64,000 bases of DNA from Agromyces larvae (lineage in GTDB: Bacteria; Actinomycetota; Actinomycetes; Actinomycetales; Microbacteriaceae): NCBI RefSeq assembly GCF_022811705.1, contig NZ_CP094528.1, forward strand, positions 2,418,001 through 2,482,000, given 5' to 3'. The notes under the pieces were generated by a model. That model did not search any database. It saw only the letters and a program-made list of their open reading frames with translations, and was not told the origin of the DNA. Every line of letters starts with the position of its first letter. The stretch's first letter is position 1. This document shows positions 51,132 through 59,085 of the stretch, piece by piece. The position numbers were made by a program, and so were the translations under genes.

Positions 51132-51977
51132 TCAGCGGTAGGAGTAGAACCCCTCGCCGGTCGCGACGCCGAGCTTGCCCTGGTCGAGGTAGCGCTCCTT
51201 GAGCAGCTTCGCGAACGCCTGCTGCTGCGGCCCGCCGGCCGCCGAGATGTGGTACGCGGTCGTGAGGCCCACCACGTCGAAGATCTGGAACGGCCCCATC
51301 GGCGCGCCGGTGCCGATGCGCCAGACGGCGTCGACCGCCTCGGGCTCGGCGATGCCCTCGACGAGCAGGTCGCCGGCGGCGTTCAGCAGCGGCACCAGCA
51401 GCGAGTTGAGCACATAGCCCGACTTCTCCTTCTTGAGCTCGATCGGCACCATGCCGATCGACTCGGCGAATTCGACGACGGCGCGGGTGACGGCCGGGTC
51501 GGTGGCGGGCGTGCCCATGATCTCGGCGGTGTTGTGCACCCAGATCTGGTTCGCGAAGTGCAGGGCGAGGAAGTTCGCGGGGCGACCGGTGAACTCGACG
51601 AGGTCGCTCGGCAGCAGCGTCGACGAGTTGGTCGCGAAGATGGTGCGCGACGGTGCGAGCGCCCCGAGCTTGGTGTACACCTCGCGCTTGAGCTCGAGCT
51701 GCTCGGGCACGGCCTCGATCACGAGGTCGGCGTCGGCGACGGCGTCGGCCAGGTCGGCGGTCAGGGCGAGCCGCCCGATCGCGGCGTCGGCCGCACCGTC
51801 GGCGGCGCCGTCGACCTCGGCGCGGTAGGTCGCGGCGAGCTTGGCGAACCGCTCGCGGGCGGCCTCGAGCGCCTGGTCGCTGACGTCGTACGCGGTCACG
51901 TCGTAGCCGCGGTAGGCGGTCTGGTACGCGATCTGCGAGCCCAGCACGCCGGTGCCGAGCACGGTGATGTGCTTCAT
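51132..51977 (-). CDS. 3-hydroxyacyl-CoA dehydrogenase family protein
   Basis: A 281-residue enzyme of the HbdA/FadB type. The NAD motif ITVLGTGVLGSQIAYQTAYR, then DLVIEAVPEQLELKREVYTK, FATNSSTLLPSDLVEFTGRP, and LHFANQIWVHNTAEIMGTPA, where the usual catalytic His is followed by F. The C-terminal domain SGYVLNSLLVPLLNAAGDLL and FDVVGLTTAYHI is complete. It should oxidise an L-3-hydroxyacyl-CoA. It is followed upstream (53 bp) by a MarR gene on the same strand, a plausible regulator. Confidence 0.92.
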   Translation of the reverse strand: MKHITVLGTGVLGSQIAYQTAYRGYDVTAYDVSDQALEAARERFAKLAATYRAEVDGAADGAADAAIGRLALTADLADAVADADLVIEAVPEQLELKREVYTKLGALAPSRTIFATNSSTLLPSDLVEFTGRPANFLALHFANQIWVHNTAEIMGTPATDPAVTRAVVEFAESIGMVPIELKKEKSGYVLNSLLVPLLNAAGDLLVEGIAEPEAVDAVWRIGTGAPMGPFQIFDVVGLTTAYHISAAGGPQQQAFAKLLKERYLDQGKLGVATGEGFYSYR

Positions 51978-52008
51978 CAGGGGGTCCCTGTCCTCTCGTG
52001 GAGTGTTT

Positions 52009-52473
52009 CTATCGGGCGGATGCCTCGTGGCGGGTCTCACCCGAGGCATCCGGGTCTGCGGGGGCGGCGTTGAACCGCGCGAGGTCGCGGGCGAACCGGG
52101 CGACGTCGGCGTCGCTCCAGTCGGCGAGGGCGGCGTCGACGACGCGCTGCAGGATCGCGACGGTCTCGTCGTAGGCCCGGCGCCCGGCGTCGGTGAGCTC
52201 GAGGGGCTGCCCGCGGCCCGGGCCGGGCGCCTCGCGCACGAGGCCCAGGTCGATGAGCGCGCCGAGCTGGCGCGAGACGGTCGAACGGTTGAGCCGGAAC
52301 TCGCGCGCGAGGTCGACCGACCGGCTGCCCGGGTTGTCGACGAGGTAGGCGACGATCGACTGCTCGGTCATCGAGAGCACGGTCGGTGCGGTTCGGGCGT
52401 CGGCGACGCCGCGCCGCGAGATGAGCATGAGCGCATGCAGGATGCCCGAGGCATCCGTCGATCGCGTCGGCAT
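52009..52473 (-). CDS. MarR-family regulator
   Basis: A 154-residue winged-helix regulator. LSMTEQSIVAYLVDNPGSRS, then VDLAREFRLNRSTVSRQLGA (recognition helix) and GQPLELTDAGRRAYDETVAI (wing and following helix). GGGGAGG lies before the ATG at 52473. Two 15-bp palindromes GTTGC-N5-GCAAC lie 20 and 48 bp upstream of the start and are probably its operators. It would control itself, perhaps the hydroxyacyl-CoA dehydrogenase behind it and the divergent clpP pair. Confidence 0.9.
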   Translation of the reverse strand: MPTRSTDASGILHALMLISRRGVADARTAPTVLSMTEQSIVAYLVDNPGSRSVDLAREFRLNRSTVSRQLGALIDLGLVREAPGPGRGQPLELTDAGRRAYDETVAILQRVVDAALADWSDADVARFARDLARFNAAPADPDASGETRHEASAR

Positions 52474-52492
52474 CCCGACCTCCCCACGTTCG

Positions 52493-52535
52493 GTTGCGTT
52501 ATGCAACGTTACGCTGTTCCGTTGCATTCCGCAAC
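52493..52535. promoter_or_regulatory. twin palindromes GTTGC-N5-GCAAC
   Basis: GTTGCGTTATGCAAC at 52493-52507 and GTTGCATTCCGCAAC at 52521-52535 have identical arms and centres 28 bp apart, in the MarR/clpP divergent gap. This is a typical dimer-pair operator arrangement. Assignment to the adjacent MarR protein is by position. Confidence 0.75.
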
Positions 52536-52626
52536 ACAAAGGTGCCCCATCACGCTCCGCCCACGGCGGATCCGCCGACGGGGGAATCCGTGGCATCCGC
52601 GGCATCCGACCGCGCACGCTGGGGAC

Positions 52627-53298
52627 ATGACCGACGCGACCATCCCACCCAACCCCGTCGACGCCGACCTCGCGGCACGGCTCTTCCACCGCCGGATCGT
52701 GATGCTCGGCGAAGAACTCACCCAGGCCGGCGGCAACCGCATCGTGAGCCAGCTGCTCACCCTCGCCGCGGACGACCCGCGCGAGGACATCGCGCTGTGG
52801 ATCAACTCCCCCGGCGGGTCCGTGCCCGCGATGCTCGCGATCATGGACGTGATGCGGGCCATCCCGAACGACGTGTCGACGCTCGCGATCGGCATGGCCG
52901 CGAGCGCCGGGCAATTCCTGCTGTCGGCCGGCACGCCGGGCAAGCGCACCGCGCTGCCGCACGCGCGCATCCTCATGCATCAGGGATCGGCCGGCATCGG
53001 CGGCACTGCCATCGATGTCGAACTCCAAGCCGAAGATCTGCGATACACGCGCGACACCGTGCTCGCGCTCATCGCCGAGCACACCGGCCAGCCCCTCGAG
53101 CGCATCACCGAGGACTCGCAGCGCGACCGCTGGTGGAACGCGCAGGCCGCCGTCGAGTACGGGTTCATCGACCGGGTGGTCAGCGACGCCGCGGAGATCT
53201 ACCCGGCGCCGCCGGCGCGCATGGTGGGCATCGGGCTGCCCGACGACACGGCGACGAGGCATCCGCTGGCCGCCCGAACCGAGGGAGCGTTCGCATGA
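52627..53298 (+). CDS. clpP: ClpP-family serine protease, complete active site
   Basis: A 223-residue ClpP. Catalytic Ser93 is in LAIGMAASAGQFLLSAG, His118 in ARILMHQGSAG, and the Asp lies in the block ITEDSQRDRWW. INSPGGSVPAMLAIMDVM is typical. ClpP forms a 14-subunit barrel with ClpX or ClpC and degrades unfolded or tagged proteins. The stop overlaps the next ATG (ATGA), so it is made together with a paralogue lacking the nucleophile. CACGCT lies six bases before the ATG. Confidence 0.93.
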   Translation: MTDATIPPNPVDADLAARLFHRRIVMLGEELTQAGGNRIVSQLLTLAADDPREDIALWINSPGGSVPAMLAIMDVMRAIPNDVSTLAIGMAASAGQFLLSAGTPGKRTALPHARILMHQGSAGIGGTAIDVELQAEDLRYTRDTVLALIAEHTGQPLERITEDSQRDRWWNAQAAVEYGFIDRVVSDAAEIYPAPPARMVGIGLPDDTATRHPLAARTEGAFA

Positions 53299-53912
53299 GC
53301 ACCTACACGATCCCCTCCGTCGTCGAGCGGCGCGCGGGCATCGAACGCTCGATGGACGTGTACAGCCGGCTGCTCTCCGAGCGCATCGTCTACCTCGGCA
53401 CCGAACTCGACGACGGCGTCGCGAACGTGCTCATCGCGCAACTGCTGCACCTCGAGTCCGAGAGCCCCGACACCCCCGTGAGCCTGTACGTGAACTCGCC
53501 GGGCGGGTCGCCGCAGGCGGCGCTCGCGGTCTACGACACGATGCAGCACATCAGACCGGATGTCGCGACCATCTGCGTGGGGCAGGCCGCGGGCCCGGCC
53601 GCGGTGCTGTTCGCGGGCGGTGCGCCCGGGTTGCGGTCGATCCTCCGGCACGGGCGCGTGATCCTGCACCAGCCGTCGATCCAGGGGCAGGGCGCGATCC
53701 CCGACCTGATCATCCACGCCGACGAGGTGGTGCGGGTGCGCGCCGAACTGGAGGCGGTGCTCGCGCACGATACGGGGCGCTCGATCGAGCAGGTGCGGCG
53801 CGACACCGATCGCGATCTGATCCTGCCGGCCGAGGCGGCGGTCGCCTACGGCATCGCCGATCACCTGGTCGCCGTGCGGCGGGACGGGCTCGCGCTTCCG
53901 CTGGTCGAGTAG
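53295..53912 (+). CDS. ClpP-like subunit without catalytic serine (ClpR-type)
   Basis: A 205-residue ClpP paralogue. The fold is intact (RIVYLGTELDDGVANVLIAQ, VNSPGGSPQAALAVYDTMQH, RVILHQPSIQGQGA with His125), but the nucleophile motif reads CVGQAAGPAAVLF: position 100 is Gly instead of Ser, confirmed in the DNA (GCCGCGGGCCCG). It should form mixed rings with the active ClpP, like cyanobacterial and plastid ClpR. Its last codons, LPLVE and stop, come from a dispersed repeat. It overlaps clpP by four bases. Confidence 0.88.
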   Translation: MSTYTIPSVVERRAGIERSMDVYSRLLSERIVYLGTELDDGVANVLIAQLLHLESESPDTPVSLYVNSPGGSPQAALAVYDTMQHIRPDVATICVGQAAGPAAVLFAGGAPGLRSILRHGRVILHQPSIQGQGAIPDLIIHADEVVRVRAELEAVLAHDTGRSIEQVRRDTDRDLILPAEAAVAYGIADHLVAVRRDGLALPLVE

Positions 53913-53938
53913 CGACCGAGGCGACCGCATCGAGACCC
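53901..53938 (+). repeat. REP-like repeat variant at the end of the ClpR gene, copy f
   Basis: CTGGTCGAGTAGCGACCGAG followed by GCGACCGCATCGAGACCC is a variant of the inverted repeat family (GGTCGAG...CGAGACC arms). It supplies the codons V-E-stop. Shorter tandem pieces of CGCTCGCCGG and an inverted GAGACCCGCCG/CGGCGGGTCTC pair (53932-53942, 54018-54028) fill the rest of the gap to the next gene. Confidence 0.6.
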
Positions 53939-54026
53939 GCCGACCCTGAGATCGCGGCCGAGGCAGCTCACGGGGTCTCGCGGCGCTCGCCGGCGCTCGC
54001 CGGCGCTCGCTCCCCACCGGCGGGTC

Positions 54027-54446
54027 TCAGGCGGCGAGCATGGCCGAGGGAGCGCCGAGCGCCGGCGGAGACGTGATGCCCTCGCCGGCCGGCCCGACGC
54101 TCGTCGGCAGCACGATCACCCGGCCGACGGACGGAGCCTCGCGCCGTTCGGTCGCGAGCATTCGCGCGACGCCGGCGGTGAGGTCGGCGAGGTCGAGCCC
54201 GAGCGCCTCGCCGACGGCGCCGAGCACCTCGCTCGACGCCTCCTTGCGGCCCCGCTCGACCTCGGACAGGTGCTGGATCGAGACGCCGGCGCGGCGGGCG
54301 ACATCGGCGAGCGTGCGCTCCTGCTCGAGCCGCTCGCGTCGCAGCAGCGCGCCGACGGCCTCGCGCCAGAGCGCCCGACGCGGGCGAAGGCGCGGTGCGG
54401 GAGGTGCGGTCGACTCGGCCGACGGATGCCACGTGATACTCGCCAT
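54027..54446 (-). CDS. ClgR-like XRE-family regulator
   Basis: A 139-residue protein with one XRE helix-turn-helix (residues about 30-85): ALWREAVGALLRRERLEQER, TLADVARRAGVSIQHLSEVE, RGRKEASSEVLGAVGEALGL. This block is the hallmark of ClgR, the activator of clpP, clpC and related stress genes in actinobacteria. It lies convergent to the clpP pair, 114 bp away, which supports a role in their control. The N-terminal 25 residues and the C-terminal tail are variable. Confidence 0.85.
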   Translation of the reverse strand: MASITWHPSAESTAPPAPRLRPRRALWREAVGALLRRERLEQERTLADVARRAGVSIQHLSEVERGRKEASSEVLGAVGEALGLDLADLTAGVARMLATERREAPSVGRVIVLPTSVGPAGEGITSPPALGAPSAMLAA

Positions 54447-54455
54447 GGCGAGAGG

Positions 54456-55790
54456 CTAACCCTGCACCCGCGCCGCCGTCTGCCCCGATCCGCTCACAGC
54501 GGAACGGTCGGCGGCCGAGCCCGCCGAGCCGGTCGAGCCGGCCCACCGCCCCGACCGCCCCGCGACGGCGAGTGCCGATCCCGCGAGCACGACGACGCCG
54601 GCGGCCAGCACGGGCAGCGCCTCGATGCCGAGGCCGTTCACCGCGGCCGACGAGAGCGCGGCCCCGATCGCGATGCCGAGGTTGAACACCACCGGGATGA
54701 GCGCGCCCGCCAGATCGCGGCGCGACGGCCCGGCCAGGCGCAGCACGAGGGTCTGCGCGAGCGGCGGCACGGCACCGGATGCTACGCCCCACACCAGCAC
54801 GACGATCACCGCGAGCGCGGTGCTCGCACCGACGAGCACCAGCGCCGCGATCGCCGCGGCCGTGACGAAGGTGGCGCGCACCAGTGCACGACGGGTGTCG
54901 GCGAACCGGCCGGCGACGACCACGCCGATCGCCGACGCGACGCCGAATGCGAACAGCATCGCGCCGATGCCGCCCGGCACGCCGGGCACGTCGACGAGCC
55001 GGGTGACGAAGGTGTACGCGCCGTAGTGTCCGACGAGCAGCAGGGCGACGAGCGAGATCACCACGACGACGGGCCGGATGCCGCGCCCGGCGTCGGCGGC
55101 CGCGCGAACGCCGCGCTCCGAGGCATCCGTGCCGCCGCCGACCGCGACGGCACCGTTCGTCGCCGCGCGCTCCGCGACATCCGCGACCCGCGGAGTCTGA
55201 CGCACGACGAACCGCACGAGCACCGCCGCGATCGAAGCGGCGACGGCGAGTCCGCCGAAGGCGGCGCGCCAGCCGATCGCATCGGCGACCACCGCGCCGA
55301 CCGGCGTGCCGAGCACCGTGCCGAGGGTGGCGCCGCCGAGCACGACCGAGACCGCTCGGCCGAGGTCGCGGTCGGCGACGAGGTCAGCGGTGTGCGCGTT
55401 GCTCGTGGCCCAGAGCAGGCCGACGGCCAGGGCGCCGACGAGTCGAGCGGCGATCACGTCGGGGTAGGTGTGCACGAGTGCGGTCGCGGCGGTCGAACCG
55501 GCGAGCGCGACGAGGCTCCACACGATGACGGCGCGGCGATCGAAGCGGCGGGTCAGGCGTGCGAGCGGCAGGCTGCCGACCACGACCACGCCGGCCCAGA
55601 TCGAGACGAGCAGGCCGATCTGCGGTTCGGTCACCTCGAGGCCGGCGCTCATCCACGGCAGCACCGCGGTGGGCAGCATCTCGGCGGTCACCATGACGAA
55701 TGCGGCAGCGCCGAGCACGACGAGCGACGGCCAGGGGAGTCGGCTGGGAGCCTCCGCGGGGAGGCGGGTCCTACGGCTGGTGCGGTCCAT
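54456..55790 (-). CDS. MFS transporter, DHA1-like exporter
   Basis: A 444-residue major facilitator with twelve likely membrane segments. ITAEMLPTAVLPWMSAGL-type start, GSLPLARLTRRFDRRAVIVW (motif A variant), and GGATLGTVLGTPVGAVVADA (motif C, antiporter) mark it as a drug:H+ antiporter or arabinose-efflux type. A central loop and the C-terminal tail are Gly/Ser-rich. Its promoter carries a 20-bp spacer with an inverted repeat, and it is divergent from a MerR gene, which probably activates it. Substrate unknown. Confidence 0.92.
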   Translation of the reverse strand: MDRTSRRTRLPAEAPSRLPWPSLVVLGAAAFVMVTAEMLPTAVLPWMSAGLEVTEPQIGLLVSIWAGVVVVGSLPLARLTRRFDRRAVIVWSLVALAGSTAATALVHTYPDVIAARLVGALAVGLLWATSNAHTADLVADRDLGRAVSVVLGGATLGTVLGTPVGAVVADAIGWRAAFGGLAVAASIAAVLVRFVVRQTPRVADVAERAATNGAVAVGGGTDASERGVRAAADAGRGIRPVVVVISLVALLLVGHYGAYTFVTRLVDVPGVPGGIGAMLFAFGVASAIGVVVAGRFADTRRALVRATFVTAAAIAALVLVGASTALAVIVVLVWGVASGAVPPLAQTLVLRLAGPSRRDLAGALIPVVFNLGIAIGAALSSAAVNGLGIEALPVLAAGVVVLAGSALAVAGRSGRWAGSTGSAGSAADRSAVSGSGQTAARVQG

Positions 55791-55796
55791 GTTCCG

Positions 55797-55828
55797 ACGC
55801 TAAACTCTGACATTGATGTCAATGTCAA
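55797..55828 (-). promoter_or_regulatory. MerR-type promoter with 20-bp spacer
   Basis: On the minus strand -35 TTGACA (55828-55823) and -10 TAGCGT (55802-55797) are separated by 20 bp, too long for ordinary promoters but normal for MerR-activated ones. The spacer holds arms TGACAT (55808-55813) and ATGTCA (55816-55821). It drives the MFS gene. Confidence 0.75.
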
Positions 55829-55871
55829 GGTCTCGATGCGATCGCATCGAACCGAGTGGACCGGAGGGCCC

Positions 55872-56252
55872 GTGAAGATCGGCGAACTCGCCGAGCGCGC
55901 CGGCGTCTCGCCCCGCCTCGTGCGCTACTACGAGCAGCAGCAGTTGCTGACCCCCGAGCGGCAGCCGAACGGCTACCGCGCCTACGACGAGGCCGATGTT
56001 GAACGCGTGCGGCGCATCGCCGGGCTGGTGCAGTCGGGCCTGCCCACCCGGCTCGTGAAGGAGGTGCTCGTGCTCGAGGGCGTGGCATCCGAGAGCCGCC
56101 CGACGTGCGCGCGCGGGGTGGCCGAGATGCTCGCGACCGAGCTCGCCGGCATCGAAGAGCGCCTGGCCTGCCTCACGCGCAGCCGCGACACGATCCGCGA
56201 CTTCCTCGCGCGCACCGAGCACGCGGCGCTGATCGAGCAGGGCGTGCACTGA
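55872..56252 (+). CDS. MerR-family transcriptional regulator
   Basis: A 126-residue MerR protein from GTG at 55872 (GGAGGG just upstream). KIGELAERAGVSPRLVRYYE and QQQLLTPERQPNGYRAYDEA form the winged HTH, followed by a dimer helix and RDTIRDFLARTEH. No metal-binding Cys pair at the C-terminus is visible except one Cys near residue 80 and one near 106, so an organic ligand is more likely. It probably twists the divergent promoter of the MFS exporter. Confidence 0.92.
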   Translation: MKIGELAERAGVSPRLVRYYEQQQLLTPERQPNGYRAYDEADVERVRRIAGLVQSGLPTRLVKEVLVLEGVASESRPTCARGVAEMLATELAGIEERLACLTRSRDTIRDFLARTEHAALIEQGVH

Positions 56253-56285
56253 CCGTCGCACCCGCACGCGGTTCGGGCGCGCGGG

Positions 56286-57233
56286 TCAGCGTTGGAACGT
56301 GTGCCGGTACTCCATCGGCGAGGTGCCGAGGATGCGGTGGAAGTGCAGCCGCAGGTTCGCTCCCGTGCCGAGCCCCGCCTGCGCGGCGATCTGCTCGATA
56401 CCGAGGTCGCTGCGCTCGAGCAGTTCGCGGGCGAGGTCGATGCGCGCCCGCAGCACCCACTGCATGGGCGTGTAGCCGGTGTCGTCGCGGAACCGCCGCG
56501 AGAAGGTGCGGGCCGACACGTTCGCGTTCCGGGCGAGATCCTCGAGCGTGATGGGGTCGCCGAGCCGGGCGATCGCCCACTCGCGGGTCGCCGCGAACCG
56601 TTCGCCGAGCGGCTCGGGCAGCGCGCGCGGCACGTACTGCGCCTGCCCGCCGCTGCGGTAGGGCGCGGCGACGAGCCGCCGCGCGACGTGATTCGACAGC
56701 GCCACACCGTGGTCGCGGCGCACGAGGTGCAGGCAGAGGTCGATGCCCGAGGCCGCACCGGCCGAGGTGAGCAGCGCGCCCTCGTCGACGAACAGCACGT
56801 TCTCGTCGACGCGGACGAGCGGATGCTTCGCCTGCAACTGCTTCGTGTAGTGCCAGTGGGTGGTGGCCCGGCGGCCGTCGAGCAGGCCGGTCGCGGCGAG
56901 CGCGAACGCGCCGGTCGAGATGGCTGCGAGCCGGATACCGCGGGCGTGCGCCGCGCGCAGGGCGTCGACGACCGCGGCCGGCGGGTCCTCACGGTCGGGG
57001 TGCCGGTACCCGGGGACGAAGATCGTCTGCGCCCACTCCAGGGCCTCGAGTCCGTCGGCGACGTGGTACGAGAGCCCGTCGCCGCCCGTGACCAGGCCCG
57101 GGGTCGCCCCGCACACGCGCACCTCGTACGGCATGCTCGCCCGGGTCGTGAAGATCTGCGCGGGGATGCCGACGTCGAGCGGCTTCGCGCCTTCCAGGAC
57201 GAGCACGGCGACCCGGTGGTTCCGTCGTGACAT
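56286..57233 (-). CDS. GlxA-family AraC-type regulator
   Basis: A 315-residue regulator: an N-terminal DJ-1/PfpI-like domain (RVAVLVLEGAKPLDVGIPAQ, AISTGAFALAATGLLDGRRA) and a C-terminal AraC HTH pair (LEDLARNANVSARTFSRRFR, LGIEQIAAQAGLGTGANLRL). The usual nucleophile elbow Cys of the DJ-1 fold is Ser in AISTG, so the domain senses rather than catalyses. The end SPMEYRHTFQR is the family signature. A 14-bp palindrome, CTTGCGATCGCAAG (57259-57272), lies 26 bp upstream of the start and may be its operator. Confidence 0.92.
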   Translation of the reverse strand: MSRRNHRVAVLVLEGAKPLDVGIPAQIFTTRASMPYEVRVCGATPGLVTGGDGLSYHVADGLEALEWAQTIFVPGYRHPDREDPPAAVVDALRAAHARGIRLAAISTGAFALAATGLLDGRRATTHWHYTKQLQAKHPLVRVDENVLFVDEGALLTSAGAASGIDLCLHLVRRDHGVALSNHVARRLVAAPYRSGGQAQYVPRALPEPLGERFAATREWAIARLGDPITLEDLARNANVSARTFSRRFRDDTGYTPMQWVLRARIDLARELLERSDLGIEQIAAQAGLGTGANLRLHFHRILGTSPMEYRHTFQR

Positions 57234-57549
57234 CCGAGCCTTCCCGATTCGACGACCGCTTGCGATCGCAAGGATACCGACACCTCCCCTCCCCCTCGGA
57301 GCCGACCGCCGCGAGGGTAGCACGCCGGAGGCGCCCCAGTCCGGGGGTCATTCCCCGTTTCGACCATGACGAGCGGGGGCCCCGCCCGTACAGTCGAGCT
57401 GACCCGATCCTCGTCGGACCGATCGCGCAACGGTCCGTGTCGTCCGTCGCACCGCGGATGCGCTGTCGCATCATCGGAGCCCCCGGACCGACGGTCGCCT
57501 GTGCGCGCACCCCCCGCCGACCTCGTCGGCGCGCATGGAAGGACACTGC
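57234..57549. promoter_or_regulatory. divergent promoter gap with palindrome
   Basis: About 316 bp between the GlxA-type regulator and the surface-protein gene. It contains the perfect palindrome CTTGCGATCGCAAG at 57259-57272 near the regulator start and the hexamer TACAGT near 57391, a possible -10 for the surface protein. No gene is supported here. Confidence 0.45.
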
Positions 57550-58983
57550 ATGAAGCGCACCATCGCCGCGTTCGCCGCGGGCGTGCTCGGCGTCGGCATC
57601 GCCGTCGCCGGCGTCGTCGCTCCCGCGACCGCCGCACCCGAGAGCCCGTCGAACCTCGTCACGGGCTCCTGCAACGTGCTCGACGTCGACCTCGGCGGTT
57701 ACGCCGTCGAACCCGGCGCCGACGCCGTCTACGAAGACGTCGTCGTGACCCCGGCCGTCGCCGAGGTCAGCCACACCGACTACGAGTACCAGCGCTTCCT
57801 GCTCGGCATCATTCCGCTCGACGATTTCCGCTGGACGCACAAGTGGGCGGGCGAGACCGACGTCTACGACTGGAACGTCTACAAGTACACCGGCAAGACG
57901 AAGAAGCACGTCGAGGTCAAGGGCAAGGCCGCGGTCGTCGAGCAGCGTCTCGTCGCGGACGCGGTCCCCGCGAACCCGACCCCGAACACCGTGACCGTCG
58001 AGATCGACGGCGCGGTCGTGAACGACGCCGTCGCGTTCGGCGAGTCGTACGGCGACTCCATCCCGCTGGAGAAGGGCACCGCCGGCACCGACACCTACGG
58101 CACGCACTCGTACCGCGTGACGGTGAGCGCGTACCAGGGCGTCGGCGTCGCGGCGGTCGAGTCGGTCGTGGCCGAGGGCACCACCTCGTGCGCGACCGGC
58201 GAGTTCGCCGCGGCCGGCGCGATCGACGTCGAGACGACGTGCGGCGCCGCGATCGTCACGCTCACGAACGACGAGCTCGCCGCCGACCGGGTGAACGGCA
58301 CCTATTCGGCCATCGTCTGGATCGACGGCACGCCCGCCGACTTCCTCGCGGTGTTCGAGAACCTCGACGTGCAGACGAACTACAGCTTCGCCGAGGACAC
58401 CGGCGAGCACACCGTCGAGGTGCGCACCGGGCCGGCCCACGGCGACCGGCTCCTCGCGACGGCGACGGTCGACAGCGACTGCGTCGAGAACCCGGGCGGC
58501 GAAGAGCCCGGCGGTGAAGAACCCGGCGGCGAAGAACCGGCCGACCCGACGCTGGACGTCACCGGCTCCCTCATCGCGGGCGGCGCGATCACCGTCACCG
58601 GCGCCGGTTTCGCCCCCGAGACCGAGTACCAGGTCGAGCTGCACTCCGACCCGCAGTCGCTCGGCACCGTGACGACCGACGCCGACGGCGCGTTCTCGCT
58701 CGCCGGCACGATCGCGAGCTCCACTCCGGCGGGCGCGCACCGCGTCGTCGTGCTGCTCGACGGCACTGAGGTCACCGGCACCGACGTGACCATCGCCGCG
58801 GCTGCGGCTCCGGCCGCGACGGACACCGCCGCGACCGACACCGCGGCGACCGGCACGACCGCCGCGCCGGGACTCGCCGCGACCGGGTTCGACGCGGGTG
58901 CGTTCCTGGCGCTCGCGGCGGCCCTGCTCGCGGCTGCCGGCGTCGCGTTCGGCGTGCGCCGCACGGCTCGCGCCCGCGGCTAG
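57550..58983 (+). CDS. cell-wall-anchored surface protein with LAATG signal
   Basis: A 477-residue exported protein. Signal peptide MKRTIAAFAAGVLGVGIAVA with cleavage near ATAAPES. Two unrecognised beta-type domains follow (residues about 30-310), a linker of PGGEE repeats (about 317-332), an Ig-like domain (LDVTGSLIAGGAITVTGAGF), and a C-terminal LAATGF sorting motif, hydrophobic segment LALAAALLAAAGVAFGV and basic RRTARARG. Class-E-type sortase of high-GC actinobacteria uses LAxTG. GGAAGGA lies eight bases before the ATG. Likely surface exposed; ligand unknown. Confidence 0.9.
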   Translation: MKRTIAAFAAGVLGVGIAVAGVVAPATAAPESPSNLVTGSCNVLDVDLGGYAVEPGADAVYEDVVVTPAVAEVSHTDYEYQRFLLGIIPLDDFRWTHKWAGETDVYDWNVYKYTGKTKKHVEVKGKAAVVEQRLVADAVPANPTPNTVTVEIDGAVVNDAVAFGESYGDSIPLEKGTAGTDTYGTHSYRVTVSAYQGVGVAAVESVVAEGTTSCATGEFAAAGAIDVETTCGAAIVTLTNDELAADRVNGTYSAIVWIDGTPADFLAVFENLDVQTNYSFAEDTGEHTVEVRTGPAHGDRLLATATVDSDCVENPGGEEPGGEEPGGEEPADPTLDVTGSLIAGGAITVTGAGFAPETEYQVELHSDPQSLGTVTTDADGAFSLAGTIASSTPAGAHRVVVLLDGTEVTGTDVTIAAAAAPAATDTAATDTAATGTTAAPGLAATGFDAGAFLALAAALLAAAGVAFGVRRTARARG

Positions 58984-59003
58984 CGATTCCTGCTCCACAG
59001 CAC

Positions 59004-59035
59004 GGGGCCCGCGGCGATCACTCGCCGCGGGCCCC
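59004..59035 (+). terminator. strong intrinsic-type hairpin after the surface-protein gene
   Basis: Thirteen-base arms GGGGCCCGCGGCG (59004-59016) and CGCCGCGGGCCCC (59023-59035) with a 6-base loop start 21 bases after the stop and are followed by TTC. It can also serve the convergent hydrolase gene. Confidence 0.85.
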
Positions 59036-59085
59036 TTCGCCATGCCCTCGGGGAGCGCGACGGACCGGATGCTCCGGACGCGCGC

